64,000 bases of DNA from Cellvibrio sp. 79 (GTDB lineage: Bacteria; Pseudomonadota; Gammaproteobacteria; Pseudomonadales; Cellvibrionaceae), in assembly GCA_003056245.1 (NCBI GenBank), contig MVDH01000001.1:2227757-2291756 (forward strand), written 5' to 3'. The notes under the pieces are model-generated. The model was given only the letters and a program-made list of their open reading frames with translations. It was not told the DNA's origin and made no database searches. This document shows, piece after piece, positions 28,618-39,156 of the stretch; positions within the stretch are counted from its first letter, which is position 1; each line of letters starts with the position of its first letter. A program made the translations under genes and the position numbers.

Positions 28618-29685
28618 CTATAAACGATTGCCACTGCCTAACGCCTTTATTTTATCCAGCAGCACCTGCCCCATTTTATCCAGCGGAACAGTTTGATCTA
28701 CACCACCCATCGCAACCGCTTCTTTCGGCATCCCGTAAACAACACAACTGGCTTCATCCTGCGCGATGGTATAACCACCTTGATTGCGAATGGCTACCAT
28801 ACCTTTTGCACCATCCTTTCCCATACCGGTAAGCAAAACACCAATCACATTCTTACCACCAATTTGCGCTACTGATTCCATCATAATATCCACAGCGGGT
28901 CGGTGGCGATGAAGGGGTTCGGCATCAGAAAGTTTTACCCGATAATCTGCACCGGAACGAACAACCACCAAGTGATAACCGCCCGGTGCTAAAAATGCGT
29001 GCCCGGGTAGGATGCGTTCGCCGCCCTTTGCTTCGACAACATGCAAACGCGTATTTTTATTTAATCGTTCAGCAAAAGTGCGCGTAAAACCCGGTGGCAT
29101 ATGCTGCGTCATCACAATGCCTGGAACCGCCGCGGGTAATTGCACCAATAAATCTTTAATCGCCTCGGTACCTCCCGTTGAAGCACCTATTGCAATAATT
29201 TTTTCTGTACTCTGTAAACTTGCTGATACCGATAGCTTCTGCTCGCCACTAAATTCCGGGCGATTCTTCTTCACTAATGGTTTTACTTTGATCGACGCCG
29301 CAGCACGGATTTTTTCAATAATAATGTCCGCATATTCACGAATACCGCTGGTCACACCCAATTTGGGCTTGGGGATAAAATCCAGCGCGCCCAACTCCAG
29401 CGCACGCAAAGTTGCATCCGCGCCCTCCTCCGTTAAAGTGGAAATCATTACTACCGGTGTCGGGCGTGCAGCCATCAGTTTTTCCAAAAACGCCAGCCCG
29501 TCCATACGCGGCATTTCAATATCCAGCGTTATGACATCGGGGGTAAATTGATTCACCATATCCCGCGCAACATAGGCATCGGGAGCTGCACCGACCAATG
29601 TCATATCCGGTGTGTCGCGAATAATTTCTGCAAGCAAACTGCGCACTAATGCAGAATCATCTACTACAAGAACCTTGATCGCCAT
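28618..29685 (-). CDS. cheB: Chemotaxis methylesterase/glutaminase CheB
   Basis: A 355-residue response regulator. Receiver domain (about 3-125) with 'VDDSALVRS', phospho-acceptor in 'VITLDIEMPRMDG' and Lys in 'FIPKPKLG'. A linker leads to the methylesterase (about 165-350) with its catalytic triad: Ser in 'IGASTGGTEA', His in 'TQHMPPGFT' and Asp in 'LTGMGKDGAKGM'. It removes methyl groups from receptors. Last gene of the chemosensory cluster, 35 bases after cheD. GGGAG precedes the ATG. Confidence 0.97.
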   Translation of the reverse strand: MAIKVLVVDDSALVRSLLAEIIRDTPDMTLVGAAPDAYVARDMVNQFTPDVITLDIEMPRMDGLAFLEKLMAARPTPVVMISTLTEEGADATLRALELGALDFIPKPKLGVTSGIREYADIIIEKIRAAASIKVKPLVKKNRPEFSGEQKLSVSASLQSTEKIIAIGASTGGTEAIKDLLVQLPAAVPGIVMTQHMPPGFTRTFAERLNKNTRLHVVEAKGGERILPGHAFLAPGGYHLVVVRSGADYRVKLSDAEPLHRHRPAVDIMMESVAQIGGKNVIGVLLTGMGKDGAKGMVAIRNQGGYTIAQDEASCVVYGMPKEAVAMGGVDQTVPLDKMGQVLLDKIKALGSGNRL

Positions 29686-29720
29686 AATGGGTAACTCCCT
29701 TCAAAAAACACCGGCACCAT

Positions 29721-30332
29721 TCAATCAAACAATTCCACATCACCGCTTTTAGGGGTGAATTTCACCCGCATGCGATACTCGCTCTCGCGATCAGAAATAG
29801 TGCTGTTATGCAATGTTCTTATTTTTTTTACTAACACCTGGCCAGTATCCGGAAAAAAATATACTTTCCGTGGAAACTCACCCAATAGATCTTGCGCGAC
29901 TATGGGAATTTGTTCTGTATGAAGATAATCCAACACAAATTCAGCATTACGTTGACCAACATTGTTTACGGTCATACCACGTAATACATTCCCACCACCA
30001 AAAATTTTTGCCTCAAAGCGAGCACGCGATGTTCCCATTTTCAGCAGGTGGTTTACCAACAATTCCATTGCATATACACCGTAACGCGCAGACTCAGTGA
30101 AGAGCCCCGTTTCACTAGAGCCATCATTAGGCAACAAAAAATGATTCATGCCCCCAACCCCAGTCATTTTATCGCGCAAGCATACTGCTACGCAGGAACC
30201 CAACACTGTTACGATTAATTTATCCCCTGAGGTAACAAAATATTCCCCCGGTAGAATTTTAACGGCTTGCCGTTCAAAGTGCCGGTCATAATAAACATTG
30301 GGGGCAAGATGAACGTTATTATCGTAGTTCAT
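29721..30332 (-). CDS. cheD: Chemoreceptor glutamine deamidase CheD
   Basis: A 203-residue CheD. Catalytic Cys and His are in 'TVLGSCVAVCLRD' and 'GVGGMNHFLLP', and the Thr/Ser element follows in the family pattern. It deamidates Gln residues of receptors. The ATG at 30332 overlaps the cheR stop as ATGA, which fixes the start over an upstream TTG and indicates coupling. A C-terminal 'RVKFTPKSGDVELFD' is a modest extension. Confidence 0.95.
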   Translation of the reverse strand: MNYDNNVHLAPNVYYDRHFERQAVKILPGEYFVTSGDKLIVTVLGSCVAVCLRDKMTGVGGMNHFLLPNDGSSETGLFTESARYGVYAMELLVNHLLKMGTSRARFEAKIFGGGNVLRGMTVNNVGQRNAEFVLDYLHTEQIPIVAQDLLGEFPRKVYFFPDTGQVLVKKIRTLHNSTISDRESEYRMRVKFTPKSGDVELFD

Positions 30333-31177
30333 TGGCTGCAATCCTTTTTTCCATGAACAGCCAATTGATAAGTTGTTTTTCCAATCAGATTAACCAGATG
30401 CGTTGCGTGAGAGAAACTTTCAGAATGCCCGGCAATGTACAAACCATCCGGTGTTAGAAACTGGATCATGCGCTCCAGCAATTTCAGCTGTGTTGGTTTA
30501 TCAAAATAAATCATCACATTGCGGCAGAAAATAACATCGAACTTCCCAGTGATTGGCCAATGTTTATCGAGCAAATTTATCTGGTGAAAATCAATCAGCT
30601 TTCGTAGTTCTTCTATCGCTTTTGCTTTACCGCTATTTTCACCTTTACCCCGTAAGAAAAATTGTTTCTTTTGTTCAAGGCTTAATGCTGATAACCGTTC
30701 CAGGGAATAAACACCGGCAGCAGCCGTATTTAACACCTGGCTATCAATATCCGATGCAATAATTTCCACCGGTGGTTTATAGCTTCCATAAGCTTCTACT
30801 AAAGTCATCGCGATGGAATAAGGTTCTTCACCGGTACTGGATGCGGTACACCAAACGCGGCAGGGTTTATTGTGACGATGTTTTTTAATAAATTCCGCAA
30901 GCACATCAAAGTGATGGCTTTCGCGGAAAAACGCAGTGAGGTTTGTCGTTAACGCATTAATGAATTCTTGCAACTCGGCGGGTGTTGCTTCGAGATAATC
31001 CAGATAAGCGCCAAAGCTGTCGAGATTAAGTACCCGTAAGCGGCGCGCGAGGCGGCTGTAAACCAGCTGCTTCTTACTATCGGCAAGGTTAATACCCGCC
31101 TTGCGATATATAGCCGCTTTTACCCGCGCAAAATCAGCATCCGCATATTCAAATTCGCGTACCGAATTTTCTGTCAC
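30329..31177 (-). CDS. cheR: Chemotaxis protein methyltransferase CheR
   Basis: A 282-residue SAM-dependent methyltransferase that methylates Glu residues of chemoreceptors. N-terminal helical domain (about 10-80) with 'KKQLVYSRLARRLRVL', then the catalytic domain with the SAM motif 'CRVWCTASSTGEEPYSIAM' (about 108-126) and 'FDVIFCRNVMIYFD' (about 213-226). Translation begins at a GTG. The stop overlaps cheD by four bases. Confidence 0.96.
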   Translation of the reverse strand: MTENSVREFEYADADFARVKAAIYRKAGINLADSKKQLVYSRLARRLRVLNLDSFGAYLDYLEATPAELQEFINALTTNLTAFFRESHHFDVLAEFIKKHRHNKPCRVWCTASSTGEEPYSIAMTLVEAYGSYKPPVEIIASDIDSQVLNTAAAGVYSLERLSALSLEQKKQFFLRGKGENSGKAKAIEELRKLIDFHQINLLDKHWPITGKFDVIFCRNVMIYFDKPTQLKLLERMIQFLTPDGLYIAGHSESFSHATHLVNLIGKTTYQLAVHGKKDCSQ

Positions 31178-31259
31178 TCTACTCTTCCCGATTCAACAAT
31201 CCATTTAACAGCGATTAAAGTGGCAACAGGGTTGCCACTCGTGTTGGAGATTGAGTCGA

Positions 31260-34028
31260 TTAGAATTGCTCCCATTCATCCTCGGCAGATGAGCTGGGTG
31301 GAGCTAACTTTTTGCCCGCTTGCGGAGCCTTGTGTGAAACTGTTTTTGCTGGTGTTCTTGCATGAGCAGACGCAGGTGCCCTTGCCGCCGGTTTGGGTGC
31401 AGCTAACCGCGTGGTGGTTGCCGGTTGTTCATAATTTTCATCAAGACGGAATTGCCCCACATTGCGATTTAATTGATCCGCTTGCGACTGCAAACTTTCC
31501 GCTGCTGCCGCTGCCTGCTCGACTAACGCCGCATTTTGCTGGGTCATTTCATCCATCTGCGATACAGCGGTAGATACTTCCTCTATACCCGTGGATTGTT
31601 CAGCCGACGCAGCGGCAATCTCCGCCATAATATCGTTCACACGTTTAATCGCATTCACAATTTCTTTCATGGTATCGCCCGATTTTCCAACCAGGCTATT
31701 GCCACTATCAATTTTTTGTACTGAATCGGATATCAACGATTTAATATCTTTTGCCGCATTGGCAGAACGCTGCGCGAGCGTACGCACTTCAGAAGCCACT
31801 ACCGCAAAACCGCGCCCCTGATCACCGGCACGCGCCGCTTCTACTGCTGCATTGAGTGCAAGGATATTGGTTTGGAAGGCAATACCATCAATTACACCAA
31901 TGATGTCGGAAATTTTTCGTGCTGATTCATTAATCGCGTTCATGGTAGTAACCACTTGTTGAATCAAGGTTCCGCCATCAACAGCCACGGTAGATGCCTG
32001 CTCAGCCAATACATTGGCTTGCTTGGCATTGTCAGCATTTAATTTCACCGTAGACGTTAACTCTTCCATTGATGAAGCCGTTTCTTCCAGATTCGCAGCT
32101 TGCTGTTCAGTTCTGCTGGATAAATCCGCATTGCCCTGCGCGATCTCACTGGAAGCAGTGAAAATCATATCGGCTGCACTGCGAATGTCGCTCAGCATTT
32201 TGGTTAAGCTTTCTGTGGTTTCATTGCAATAATTTTTTAAATCGCCAAACGTGCCGGTGTAATCAGCGTGAATTCGCTCAGTGAGATCCCCCTTTGCAAT
32301 CGCACCAAGTACACGCGCAACATCATTAAGCCCTTTATCAGCTGTAGTCACCAGGCTGTTTAATCCTTCTGCTAATTTCAGGAAGAAACCTTCTTTGCCT
32401 TCCACACTGATTCGCTCGCTGAAATTACCGGCCGCTGCTGCGCCAACAAGGGCACTTACTTCAGTCTCAACACCGACTTCAATAGTTCTGTCTTGCCACT
32501 CCACGACAGAGCCTAAACGAGTTCCACCTTTATTAAAAATAGGATTGGCCACCAAACGGAAGTGACGTTTCCCCACCACGATATTTGAAGTGTAAGTCGT
32601 AGTAAGATTTTCCAGCAGTTTCATTTGGTGCATAGGATTTTTATGGAAAATATCCATATTACTACCCACAATTTTATCCACTGCAAAATGCGGCAACACT
32701 GAACGGATATCGGCTTCAGCACCGCGCAACATACTTTCCACGGATTTATTCATGTAAATAATTTTTCGATCAATATCCGCGATCATCACGTTGGTGGTTG
32801 TAGTTTCCAGTGCACCCAAAATACGGCTTAACTCATGCTCGGAGGCAACCTCTTTCGTGCGATCAACCCACTCAACCACAGTGCCCAAGCGCTCACCGGA
32901 ATCGGCAAAAATCGGGTTTACAATCAAACGGAACACAATACCTGCAACGGTAATTTCACTGGCGTAAGTCTCCTTCAGGTTTGCCAGCAATTGCATTTGA
33001 TGCGCGGGATTACGATGGAATATATCGATATTGCTACCAATCACTTTATCCACTGCAAAATGTGGCAATGCTTTACGCAATTCCGGCTCTACTGCACGCA
33101 ACATTTTTTCAACGGACTTGTTCATATAAATAATATTGCGCCCGGGATCTGCCACCATTACGTTGGATGATGTGGAATCAAGCGCTCCCAAAATGCGGCT
33201 CATTTGGTGCGCGGCAGCAACCTCTTTGGTTCGATCAACCCATTCAACCACAGTGCCTAGTCGCTCGCCGGAATCGGCGAAAATCGGGTTTACAATCAAA
33301 CGGAATACAATACCAGCCACAGTAATTTCACCGGTATAGGTATCGTGCAGATTTGCTAGCAGCTGCATTTGATGCGCGGGGTTTTTATGGAAAATATCAA
33401 TATTGCTGCCGATGATTTTGTCCACGGAAAAATGTGGCAATGCCTTGCGCAATTCCGATTCTGCAGCGCGTAACATTTTTTCTACGGCGCGATTCATATA
33501 AACAACCCGGCGCTCAGGATCAGCAACCATAACATTGGACGATGTCGAATCCAGCGCGCCGATAATTTGTTGCATTCTTCGCTCTGTATTTAATTTTTTG
33601 AGCGCATCCGCGGTAATGTCTGTTGCGTATTTCACCACTTTAAACGGCCGCCCATCCGGCCCCAAAATTGGATTGTAACTGGCTTGTATCCATACTTCCT
33701 TGCCATTTTTTCCAATGCGCTTATATTGGCCTGCCTCAAATTCTCCACGTGCAAGCCGGTCCCAAAAAAGCCGATATTCCTGGCTGGAACGATAAACAGA
33801 GTCGACAAAAACACTGTGGTGCCTGCCTTTTATTTCATCGAGGTTGTAACCCATAACGTCGAGAAAATTTTGATTTGCGGAGAGAATGGTCCCATCCAGC
33901 GCAAATTCAATAACAGCCTGCACCCGGTTAATCGCCGCCAGCTGGCCGCGCATATTGTCAAATTCGCGCTCATCGACTTTAATTTGTTTACTCGCGGAAT
34001 TTGCATTAAACATACTGATAATATTCAT
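31260..34028 (-). CDS. Soluble PAS-rich chemoreceptor with CheR-tether peptide (Aer2/McpB-like)
   Basis: A 922-residue receptor without membrane helices. An N-terminal PAS (about 30-145), then three tandem PAS-like units of 124 residues (about 155-278, 279-402, 403-518), each with 'NVMxAD' and 'PHFxVDKxxGSNxDIFH'; a HAMP-like stretch (about 525-620); and the signalling domain with tip '[22 protein letters not shown]'. An Ala/Pro linker leads to C-terminal EWEQF, resembling the tethering pentapeptides (NWETF, GWEEF) bound by CheR. In Pseudomonas Che2 the receptor Aer2 is in the same position, between cheW and cheR. Haem or flavin binding cannot be judged here. AGGAG precedes the ATG. Confidence 0.93.
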   Translation of the reverse strand: MNIISMFNANSASKQIKVDEREFDNMRGQLAAINRVQAVIEFALDGTILSANQNFLDVMGYNLDEIKGRHHSVFVDSVYRSSQEYRLFWDRLARGEFEAGQYKRIGKNGKEVWIQASYNPILGPDGRPFKVVKYATDITADALKKLNTERRMQQIIGALDSTSSNVMVADPERRVVYMNRAVEKMLRAAESELRKALPHFSVDKIIGSNIDIFHKNPAHQMQLLANLHDTYTGEITVAGIVFRLIVNPIFADSGERLGTVVEWVDRTKEVAAAHQMSRILGALDSTSSNVMVADPGRNIIYMNKSVEKMLRAVEPELRKALPHFAVDKVIGSNIDIFHRNPAHQMQLLANLKETYASEITVAGIVFRLIVNPIFADSGERLGTVVEWVDRTKEVASEHELSRILGALETTTTNVMIADIDRKIIYMNKSVESMLRGAEADIRSVLPHFAVDKIVGSNMDIFHKNPMHQMKLLENLTTTYTSNIVVGKRHFRLVANPIFNKGGTRLGSVVEWQDRTIEVGVETEVSALVGAAAAGNFSERISVEGKEGFFLKLAEGLNSLVTTADKGLNDVARVLGAIAKGDLTERIHADYTGTFGDLKNYCNETTESLTKMLSDIRSAADMIFTASSEIAQGNADLSSRTEQQAANLEETASSMEELTSTVKLNADNAKQANVLAEQASTVAVDGGTLIQQVVTTMNAINESARKISDIIGVIDGIAFQTNILALNAAVEAARAGDQGRGFAVVASEVRTLAQRSANAAKDIKSLISDSVQKIDSGNSLVGKSGDTMKEIVNAIKRVNDIMAEIAAASAEQSTGIEEVSTAVSQMDEMTQQNAALVEQAAAAAESLQSQADQLNRNVGQFRLDENYEQPATTTRLAAPKPAARAPASAHARTPAKTVSHKAPQAGKKLAPPSSSAEDEWEQF
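32475..33566 (-). repeat. Triplicated 372-bp PAS-coding repeat
   Basis: Three successive units (33195-33566, 32823-33194, about 32475-32822) inside the soluble receptor gene. By eye the first two are roughly 80-85 percent identical in protein and the third is more diverged, so the last duplication is fairly recent. Confidence 0.88.
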
Positions 34029-34040
34029 CGCGTTTTCTCC

Positions 34041-34535
34041 TTATGCCCTGGCGCCGGTTGCTTCAGGTGTATCAAATAAGCCGAGTTCTTCGCTCGATAT
34101 GAGCTCGTTGATATCCACCAAAATAATCATTTGTTCATTTACAGTTGCCAGCCCCAATAAATAACGACTATTAAAGGCTACTCCAAAATCCGGTGGTGGC
34201 CGCAACTGCTCTTTACTTAAACTCACCACATCGGAAACACCATCCACCACTATGCCAACAATACGATTGTGGATATGCAGAACTATCACAATCGTAAATT
34301 CATCGTAAGTTACATTACCGACATCAAATTTAATTCGCAAATCTACAATGGGCACTATGTCACCGCGCAAATTAATTACTCCTTTGATAAAGGGCGGTGC
34401 ATTCGCAATTTTGGTTACCGATTCGTAACCGCGAATTTCCTTTACGGTGAGAATATCGATCGCATAATTTTCATCGCCCAGGGTGAACGTTAAAAATTCC
34501 TGTGCGATGTTTATTGCTGTGCCCGTCCCGTCCAT
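34041..34535 (-). CDS. cheW: Chemotaxis coupling protein CheW
   Basis: A 164-residue CheW that links receptors to CheA. The core '[21 protein letters not shown]' (near 13-33) and '[16 protein letters not shown]' (near 53-68) are classical. ATG at 34535 is chosen with AGG ahead; a GTG at 34565 would add ten residues. Between cheA and the soluble receptor, with short gaps on both sides. Confidence 0.96.
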   Translation of the reverse strand: MDGTGTAINIAQEFLTFTLGDENYAIDILTVKEIRGYESVTKIANAPPFIKGVINLRGDIVPIVDLRIKFDVGNVTYDEFTIVIVLHIHNRIVGIVVDGVSDVVSLSKEQLRPPPDFGVAFNSRYLLGLATVNEQMIILVDINELISSEELGLFDTPEATGARA

Positions 34536-34573
34536 AATGCCTACCTGCTGAAAAAATAAATTCACTTTAGCGG

Positions 34574-36607
34574 CTAAACCGCAGTAGCCAGAGTCACATT
34601 GTGATTAACACTCAACGCCAGCGATTCAACATCAAGAATCAACGCCACACTGCCATCACCCATGATGGTTGCCCCGGCAATCCCCTGCACACGTTTGTAA
34701 TGTTGCTCAAGGCTTTTAATCACAACCTGTTGTTGCCCAACCAACGCATCCACAAACAAAGCGAAACGATATTTGGTCGTTTCAATAAGCACCACTATGC
34801 CTTTACTGGCATCGATAAATTGCGATTCCAACTGCATTACTTTATAGAGCGGTAATATTGGCCAGTATTCATTGCGCACATGCAGTAATTGGTCATCTCC
34901 GGCGAGTGTTTTTATATCTTTCGCAGCGGGTTGCATGGACTCAACAATGTGAACCAAAGGCACAATAAAAGTTTGGTTGCCGACAGCGACACACATACCG
35001 TCGACAATAGCGAGTGTTAATGGTAGATGGATAGTAAATGTTGCGCCCTGCCCGGCGCGCGATTCGATATCAATTCGCCCACCCAGACTTTGCACATTGC
35101 GTTTTACAACATCCATGCCCACACCGCGGCCGGATACATCAGTAACTTCGGCGGCGGTGGAAAACCCGGGTGCAAAAATTAATTGCCAGACATCCTCATC
35201 GCGCGGATTATCGCCGATGGGAATATTATTTTCGCGCGCTTTGGCAAGAATTCTTTCGCGATTTAATCCACCGCCATCATCGCTAATACTAATTACGATA
35301 TTTCCACCCTGCTGGGCCGCGCGCAGCACAACGGTTCCGGTAGCATTTTTACCGCGCTGTACCCTGACGTCTGCCGCTTCAATGCCATGATCAATACTAT
35401 TGCGCACCAAATGGGTTAATGGATCAACCAGCTTTTCGGTAAGGCCTTTGTCCAGTTCTGTTTCACCGCCTTCAATAATCAAATCAATTTGCTTGCCCAA
35501 CTTATTTGATAAATCCCGTACAACACGTGGAAAACGGTTAAATACGAATGATACTGGCAACATGCGAATAGACATTACCGCTTCCTGGATTTCACGTGTG
35601 TTGCGCTCCAGTTCATTAGCCACTGTTTGAAATTTTTCCGCCAAAGCGCCTTCCAGGCTCTTACCCAATAAATTCATCATGGATTGGGTGATAACAATTT
35701 CACCAACCAGATTGATTAGTTGATCCACTTTTGCCACATCAACACGGATAGATGAACTTTCCACGCTTACATGATCACTGGATTTTTGCTTTGGTGTGGA
35801 TTGGGTTTGTTTTGGTTCGGCTACTACGGTTACTGGTTGAGGGATTGGTTCGGGGAATTTTTTTATTTCCGCAACTACGGGTTGTACTGCTGGCGCACTG
35901 CTAATTGATGGTATGTTTTCCGATGGATGAGAGACGACCGTAGCAGCAGGTTCCAGTAACTCTTCAAAAAAACCAAACACGGCATCACTTGCAGCCTGTA
36001 CAGGATTTTTATTTGCTTCAACTAATGATGCAGCGGGCTCCGGCAAATCCTCGAAAAAACCAAAGCTATCATCCGCAACCGGCTCGTCAAAAAAACCAAA
36101 ACTTTCATCGTCAGCGGGTCTCTCAAAAAAACCGTAGGCGTCTTCAGGAATTACAGATTCAGTTTTTGGAAAAAAACCATAACCCTGCTTTTTTTCCTGA
36201 TCAGCAACATCTGGCTGCTTTCCTGCGGTTACCAGCTCCAGTTGTTGGGTAAGCTGATGGACATTTGCCCAATCAATAGCTTCATTAGTGCGATAGGAAT
36301 GCAAAATATCTTTTAATTGGTCTACTGAACTTAAAAATAAATCAACCATGCTCGCGGCGATGGCCATTTGGCCCTTGCGAATTTTATCGAGCAGATTTTC
36401 CATAATATGGGTAACGCTGCCTAACGCATCAAAACCAAAAATGCCGCTGCCGCCTTTTATAGAATGGGCAGCACGAAAAATACTGTTGAGCATTTCCGGA
36501 TCTGGATAATCAATATCCAGCTCCAGTAACAGCTGTTCCATTTCCTCAAGGTGCTCCTGACTTTCCTCAAAGAAAACAGCATGAAATTGTTGCATGTCGA
36601 TAGACAT
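34574..36607 (-). CDS. cheA: Chemotaxis histidine kinase CheA with repeated GFF motifs
   Basis: A 677-residue CheA. HPt domain (about 5-110) with phospho-acceptor His in '[12 protein letters not shown]' (near 48); a long linker (about 125-285); dimerisation (about 288-350); ATPase with '[12 protein letters not shown]' and '[10 protein letters not shown]'; and a CheW-like regulatory domain at the end. A typical P2 domain is not obvious. Instead the linker has five short YGFF/FGFF motifs in acidic surroundings. The ATG at 36607, after GGACG, is chosen over a GTG at 36613. It phosphorylates CheY and CheB. Confidence 0.95.
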   Translation of the reverse strand: MSIDMQQFHAVFFEESQEHLEEMEQLLLELDIDYPDPEMLNSIFRAAHSIKGGSGIFGFDALGSVTHIMENLLDKIRKGQMAIAASMVDLFLSSVDQLKDILHSYRTNEAIDWANVHQLTQQLELVTAGKQPDVADQEKKQGYGFFPKTESVIPEDAYGFFERPADDESFGFFDEPVADDSFGFFEDLPEPAASLVEANKNPVQAASDAVFGFFEELLEPAATVVSHPSENIPSISSAPAVQPVVAEIKKFPEPIPQPVTVVAEPKQTQSTPKQKSSDHVSVESSSIRVDVAKVDQLINLVGEIVITQSMMNLLGKSLEGALAEKFQTVANELERNTREIQEAVMSIRMLPVSFVFNRFPRVVRDLSNKLGKQIDLIIEGGETELDKGLTEKLVDPLTHLVRNSIDHGIEAADVRVQRGKNATGTVVLRAAQQGGNIVISISDDGGGLNRERILAKARENNIPIGDNPRDEDVWQLIFAPGFSTAAEVTDVSGRGVGMDVVKRNVQSLGGRIDIESRAGQGATFTIHLPLTLAIVDGMCVAVGNQTFIVPLVHIVESMQPAAKDIKTLAGDDQLLHVRNEYWPILPLYKVMQLESQFIDASKGIVVLIETTKYRFALFVDALVGQQQVVIKSLEQHYKRVQGIAGATIMGDGSVALILDVESLALSVNHNVTLATAV
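35954..36181 (-). repeat. Five GFF linear motifs in the CheA linker
   Basis: The codons give YGFFPK, YGFFER, FGFFDE, FGFFED and FGFFEE at about residues 143, 158, 170, 182 and 211 of CheA, each in an acidic Pro/Asp/Glu context. The spacing is irregular (about 10-29 residues). Confidence 0.8.
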
Positions 36608-36703
36608 ATTCACGTCCTTCGAAATTACCGGGCTTATGCTTTGTTACTGATTTTTTTGCTGTAACTATCACAGCTCGCAATGGTTCTGGATTTTTATCAA
36701 TGA

Positions 36704-37069
36704 TTAACCCATTACTTTTTTTGCAATCTCCAATAACTTGGCGGGATCAAAGGGCTTTACCATCCAGCCTGTTGCACCGGCCGCCCGCCCCTGGGCTTTC
36801 ATCGCATCACTGGCTTCCGTGGTTAATACCACAATCGGTGTGCGCAAATGCGCGGGCAATGCGCGCGTTGATTTTATAAAGGTCAGGCCATCCATATTCG
36901 GCATATTTTGATCCGTTAAAATAAAATCAAAGCTGCGTGTTTTACAGATATTAAATGCCTCAAGGCCATCTTTTGCAGCAGTGACTATGTAGCCCGCCGA
37001 TTTCAAAGTGGCCTCGACCATTTGCCGCACAGATACTGAATCATCCACAATTAATACTTGCTTGCTCAT
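36704..37069 (-). CDS. cheY: Single-domain response regulator CheY
   Basis: A 121-residue receiver with all phosphorylation residues: 'LIVDDSVSVR' (acidic pair near 9-10), 'DFILTDQNMPNMDG' (acceptor Asp near 53), Thr in 'VVLTTEAS' and Lys in 'WMVKPFDP'. AGGAAAAC precedes the ATG. It is between the PP2C regulator and cheA. Whether its output is the flagellar motor or something else is unknown. Confidence 0.95.
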   Translation of the reverse strand: MSKQVLIVDDSVSVRQMVEATLKSAGYIVTAAKDGLEAFNICKTRSFDFILTDQNMPNMDGLTFIKSTRALPAHLRTPIVVLTTEASDAMKAQGRAAGATGWMVKPFDPAKLLEIAKKVMG

Positions 37070-37093
37070 AAATGTTTTCCTAAACGATTTATA

Positions 37094-38809
37094 TTAAGTG
37101 GTACTAATTACCGCCTCTATACGATTTCCTGGTGGAAATATTTCTACATGCCTTGAAAGGTTTTTAATCATTCTCAAGCCGCGTCCTGACAATAAGTCAT
37201 CGCGCTGTAACCATGCGTCGGAATATCCGTAGCCTGCGCCGGTATCCTCAACACTAACCACTAATTGCGCACCCGAAGGTTTTGGCTCCCAACGCAATTT
37301 CAATTCAATAGCATCAGCGTTGGTTAATCTGGCAAGGCGGGCTTCACGTTCCTGAAAGTAACGGGAAAAACCCTCCAGCTCTTCTTTCATATGGGAATCC
37401 AGACGCAATATTCCGTGATCCAGTGCATTGCTTATCATTTCACTGACAATTAAAAAAACAATCTGGCAAAAACTTTGTTTAACACCAATATGTTGTAAAA
37501 ACTTATTGCACAAGGGCGGCAACTCACAATTAGATAATTTTTTTCCACTAATACGCACTTGCCAAAAAAAATCTGAAAGCTCTTCCTCTATATGCCCATG
37601 ACTGGACTTTTCATCCTGCAAGAAATAACTTGCTGCCGGAATCAACGCTGGAGTCAGAATGCATACAGATACATCATCCCGATAAGACGATGCTCCTGAG
37701 TGAGATGCTAACGCATTAATAACATCAGCCTGCAAATCATCGGGATCGGAATAAATAATATCGAGCAGGCGTTCCTTGGAAAAACATTCGCCCTGTGCAT
37801 TAACCTCTTCTAACAAGCCATCACTGCACGCAAAAAAATCGCCGTCCCTGCCCATTTTCCAGGTTTCGACATTTGCATCAAATTGTTCATCTTCCAGAAT
37901 GCCCAAGGCCATGTGCCGCGATTTAAATTGTTGTGCAATTTCTCCATTTGCAATCCAATAAGCCGTTGGCATACCGCCATTCCATATATGTATTTCATTG
38001 CGCTGCTTTTCTATCTGGACGGCTATAGCAGCAACAAAACGATCATGGGGTGTGTCACGCACCAATTTGCGGTTCATTTCAATAACTATAGGTTGCAGGT
38101 CAAATCCCTTGGTCACCATGGTGTTAAAAATGGATACCACGGGCATTACTGTAATGGCGGCAGACAAACCATGGCCGGTTGCATCTGCCAGCAAAAAAAA
38201 TAAATCCCCTCCCGGAGAAACCTTTGCAATTGCAATATCGCCACTAAATGATGTGGACGGTTTCAACCACAGGTTTACGCCATCAATTACCTGGCTGTTA
38301 TGCCGCAAAAGATATTCATAGGTAAATTTTGCAACAGCTTCCTCACGTTCGGCTTCCTGCTTAAAACGGGCCAGCTCAATATTTTGTAAACTGATCAAAC
38401 GCTGCAATGCAACAGATCGAATTAGTGCACTCACTTTTAACGCGAGCAAAGAAAGATTTACCGGTTTAATTACATAATCCGCCACACCCGCTTCAAAACA
38501 ACGCTCCAGAAAAACAGGATCTTCATTAGTGCTCACCATAATGACTGGTGGCATATTGTTTTCCGAAACCAGTTTCAGTTTCGCCAGGAAATCCAGACCT
38601 GTTCCATCCCCCAGGTTATAGTCGAGCAAAATCAAATCCGTTTCTTTTTCTGTTTCGATAACATTAACGGCTTCACCCAAACTATTGGCACTATGGGTAA
38701 TGAAACCTTTACTTTGTAAAAATTGGCAAAACAATTCATTAAGGAATAGATCATCATCCACCACGAAGATGCTATTAGAGAAACCTGCCTGAAGCGCATC
38801 AATTGTCAT
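37094..38809 (-). CDS. REC-PP2C-ATPase partner-switching regulator (HsbR/RsbU-like)
   Basis: A 571-residue protein combining three activities. Receiver (about 15-130) with 'FVVDDDLFLN', acceptor Asp in 'LILLDYNLGDG' and Lys in 'YVIKPVNLS'; a PP2C/SpoIIE phosphatase (about 170-390) with metal-site 'LLADATGHGLSAAI' and 'FFACSDGLLEE'; and a C-terminal GHKL ATPase like anti-sigma kinases (about 430-570) with 'SEMISNALDHGI' and 'VEDTGAGYGYSD'. Pseudomonas HsbR has the same layout and switches the phosphorylation of a STAS partner. Two STAS genes stand immediately upstream, the obvious partners. No clear ribosome site; the start may differ. Confidence 0.9.
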   Translation of the reverse strand: MTIDALQAGFSNSIFVVDDDLFLNELFCQFLQSKGFITHSANSLGEAVNVIETEKETDLILLDYNLGDGTGLDFLAKLKLVSENNMPPVIMVSTNEDPVFLERCFEAGVADYVIKPVNLSLLALKVSALIRSVALQRLISLQNIELARFKQEAEREEAVAKFTYEYLLRHNSQVIDGVNLWLKPSTSFSGDIAIAKVSPGGDLFFLLADATGHGLSAAITVMPVVSIFNTMVTKGFDLQPIVIEMNRKLVRDTPHDRFVAAIAVQIEKQRNEIHIWNGGMPTAYWIANGEIAQQFKSRHMALGILEDEQFDANVETWKMGRDGDFFACSDGLLEEVNAQGECFSKERLLDIIYSDPDDLQADVINALASHSGASSYRDDVSVCILTPALIPAASYFLQDEKSSHGHIEEELSDFFWQVRISGKKLSNCELPPLCNKFLQHIGVKQSFCQIVFLIVSEMISNALDHGILRLDSHMKEELEGFSRYFQEREARLARLTNADAIELKLRWEPKPSGAQLVVSVEDTGAGYGYSDAWLQRDDLLSGRGLRMIKNLSRHVEIFPPGNRIEAVISTT

Positions 38810-38826
38810 AAACGCTACTATCGAAC

Positions 38827-39111
38827 TTAAATAAATTCAAAAATGCGCTGCATATTGGCCATTTCAAGTATCTGGGCGGTTGCTCCCTTGGCACCTTTAA
38901 TTGACATTTTTTTATTGGCAGCGGTAGCCCGGCGTTGCCACATGAGCATCATTCCGAGAGCCGCACTGTCGACATATTCGACGCGACTGAAATCGAAAAT
39001 CACACCGCTTACAGCAGCGTTCTCAATATGCTCGGTGCATTGCCGCTGGAAATCCTTGTGATAACCATAATCAAACCTACTGGGTAATATAACGGTTGCC
39101 ATTGTTGTCAT
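38827..39111 (-). CDS. STAS-domain anti-sigma factor antagonist
   Basis: A 94-residue single STAS domain. The phosphorylatable Ser is in 'YVDSAALGMML' (near 53), as in SpoIIAA and HsbA. The start at the ATG at 39111 follows GGTGGA; a GTG at 39123 is an alternative. 17 bases before the regulator gene whose ATPase and PP2C domains could phosphorylate and dephosphorylate it. Confidence 0.9.
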   Translation of the reverse strand: MTTMATVILPSRFDYGYHKDFQRQCTEHIENAAVSGVIFDFSRVEYVDSAALGMMLMWQRRATAANKKMSIKGAKGATAQILEMANMQRIFEFI

Positions 39112-39156
39112 AGTTAAATCCACCTGCGTTCCAGTTCATTTATCAATGAATAATTT

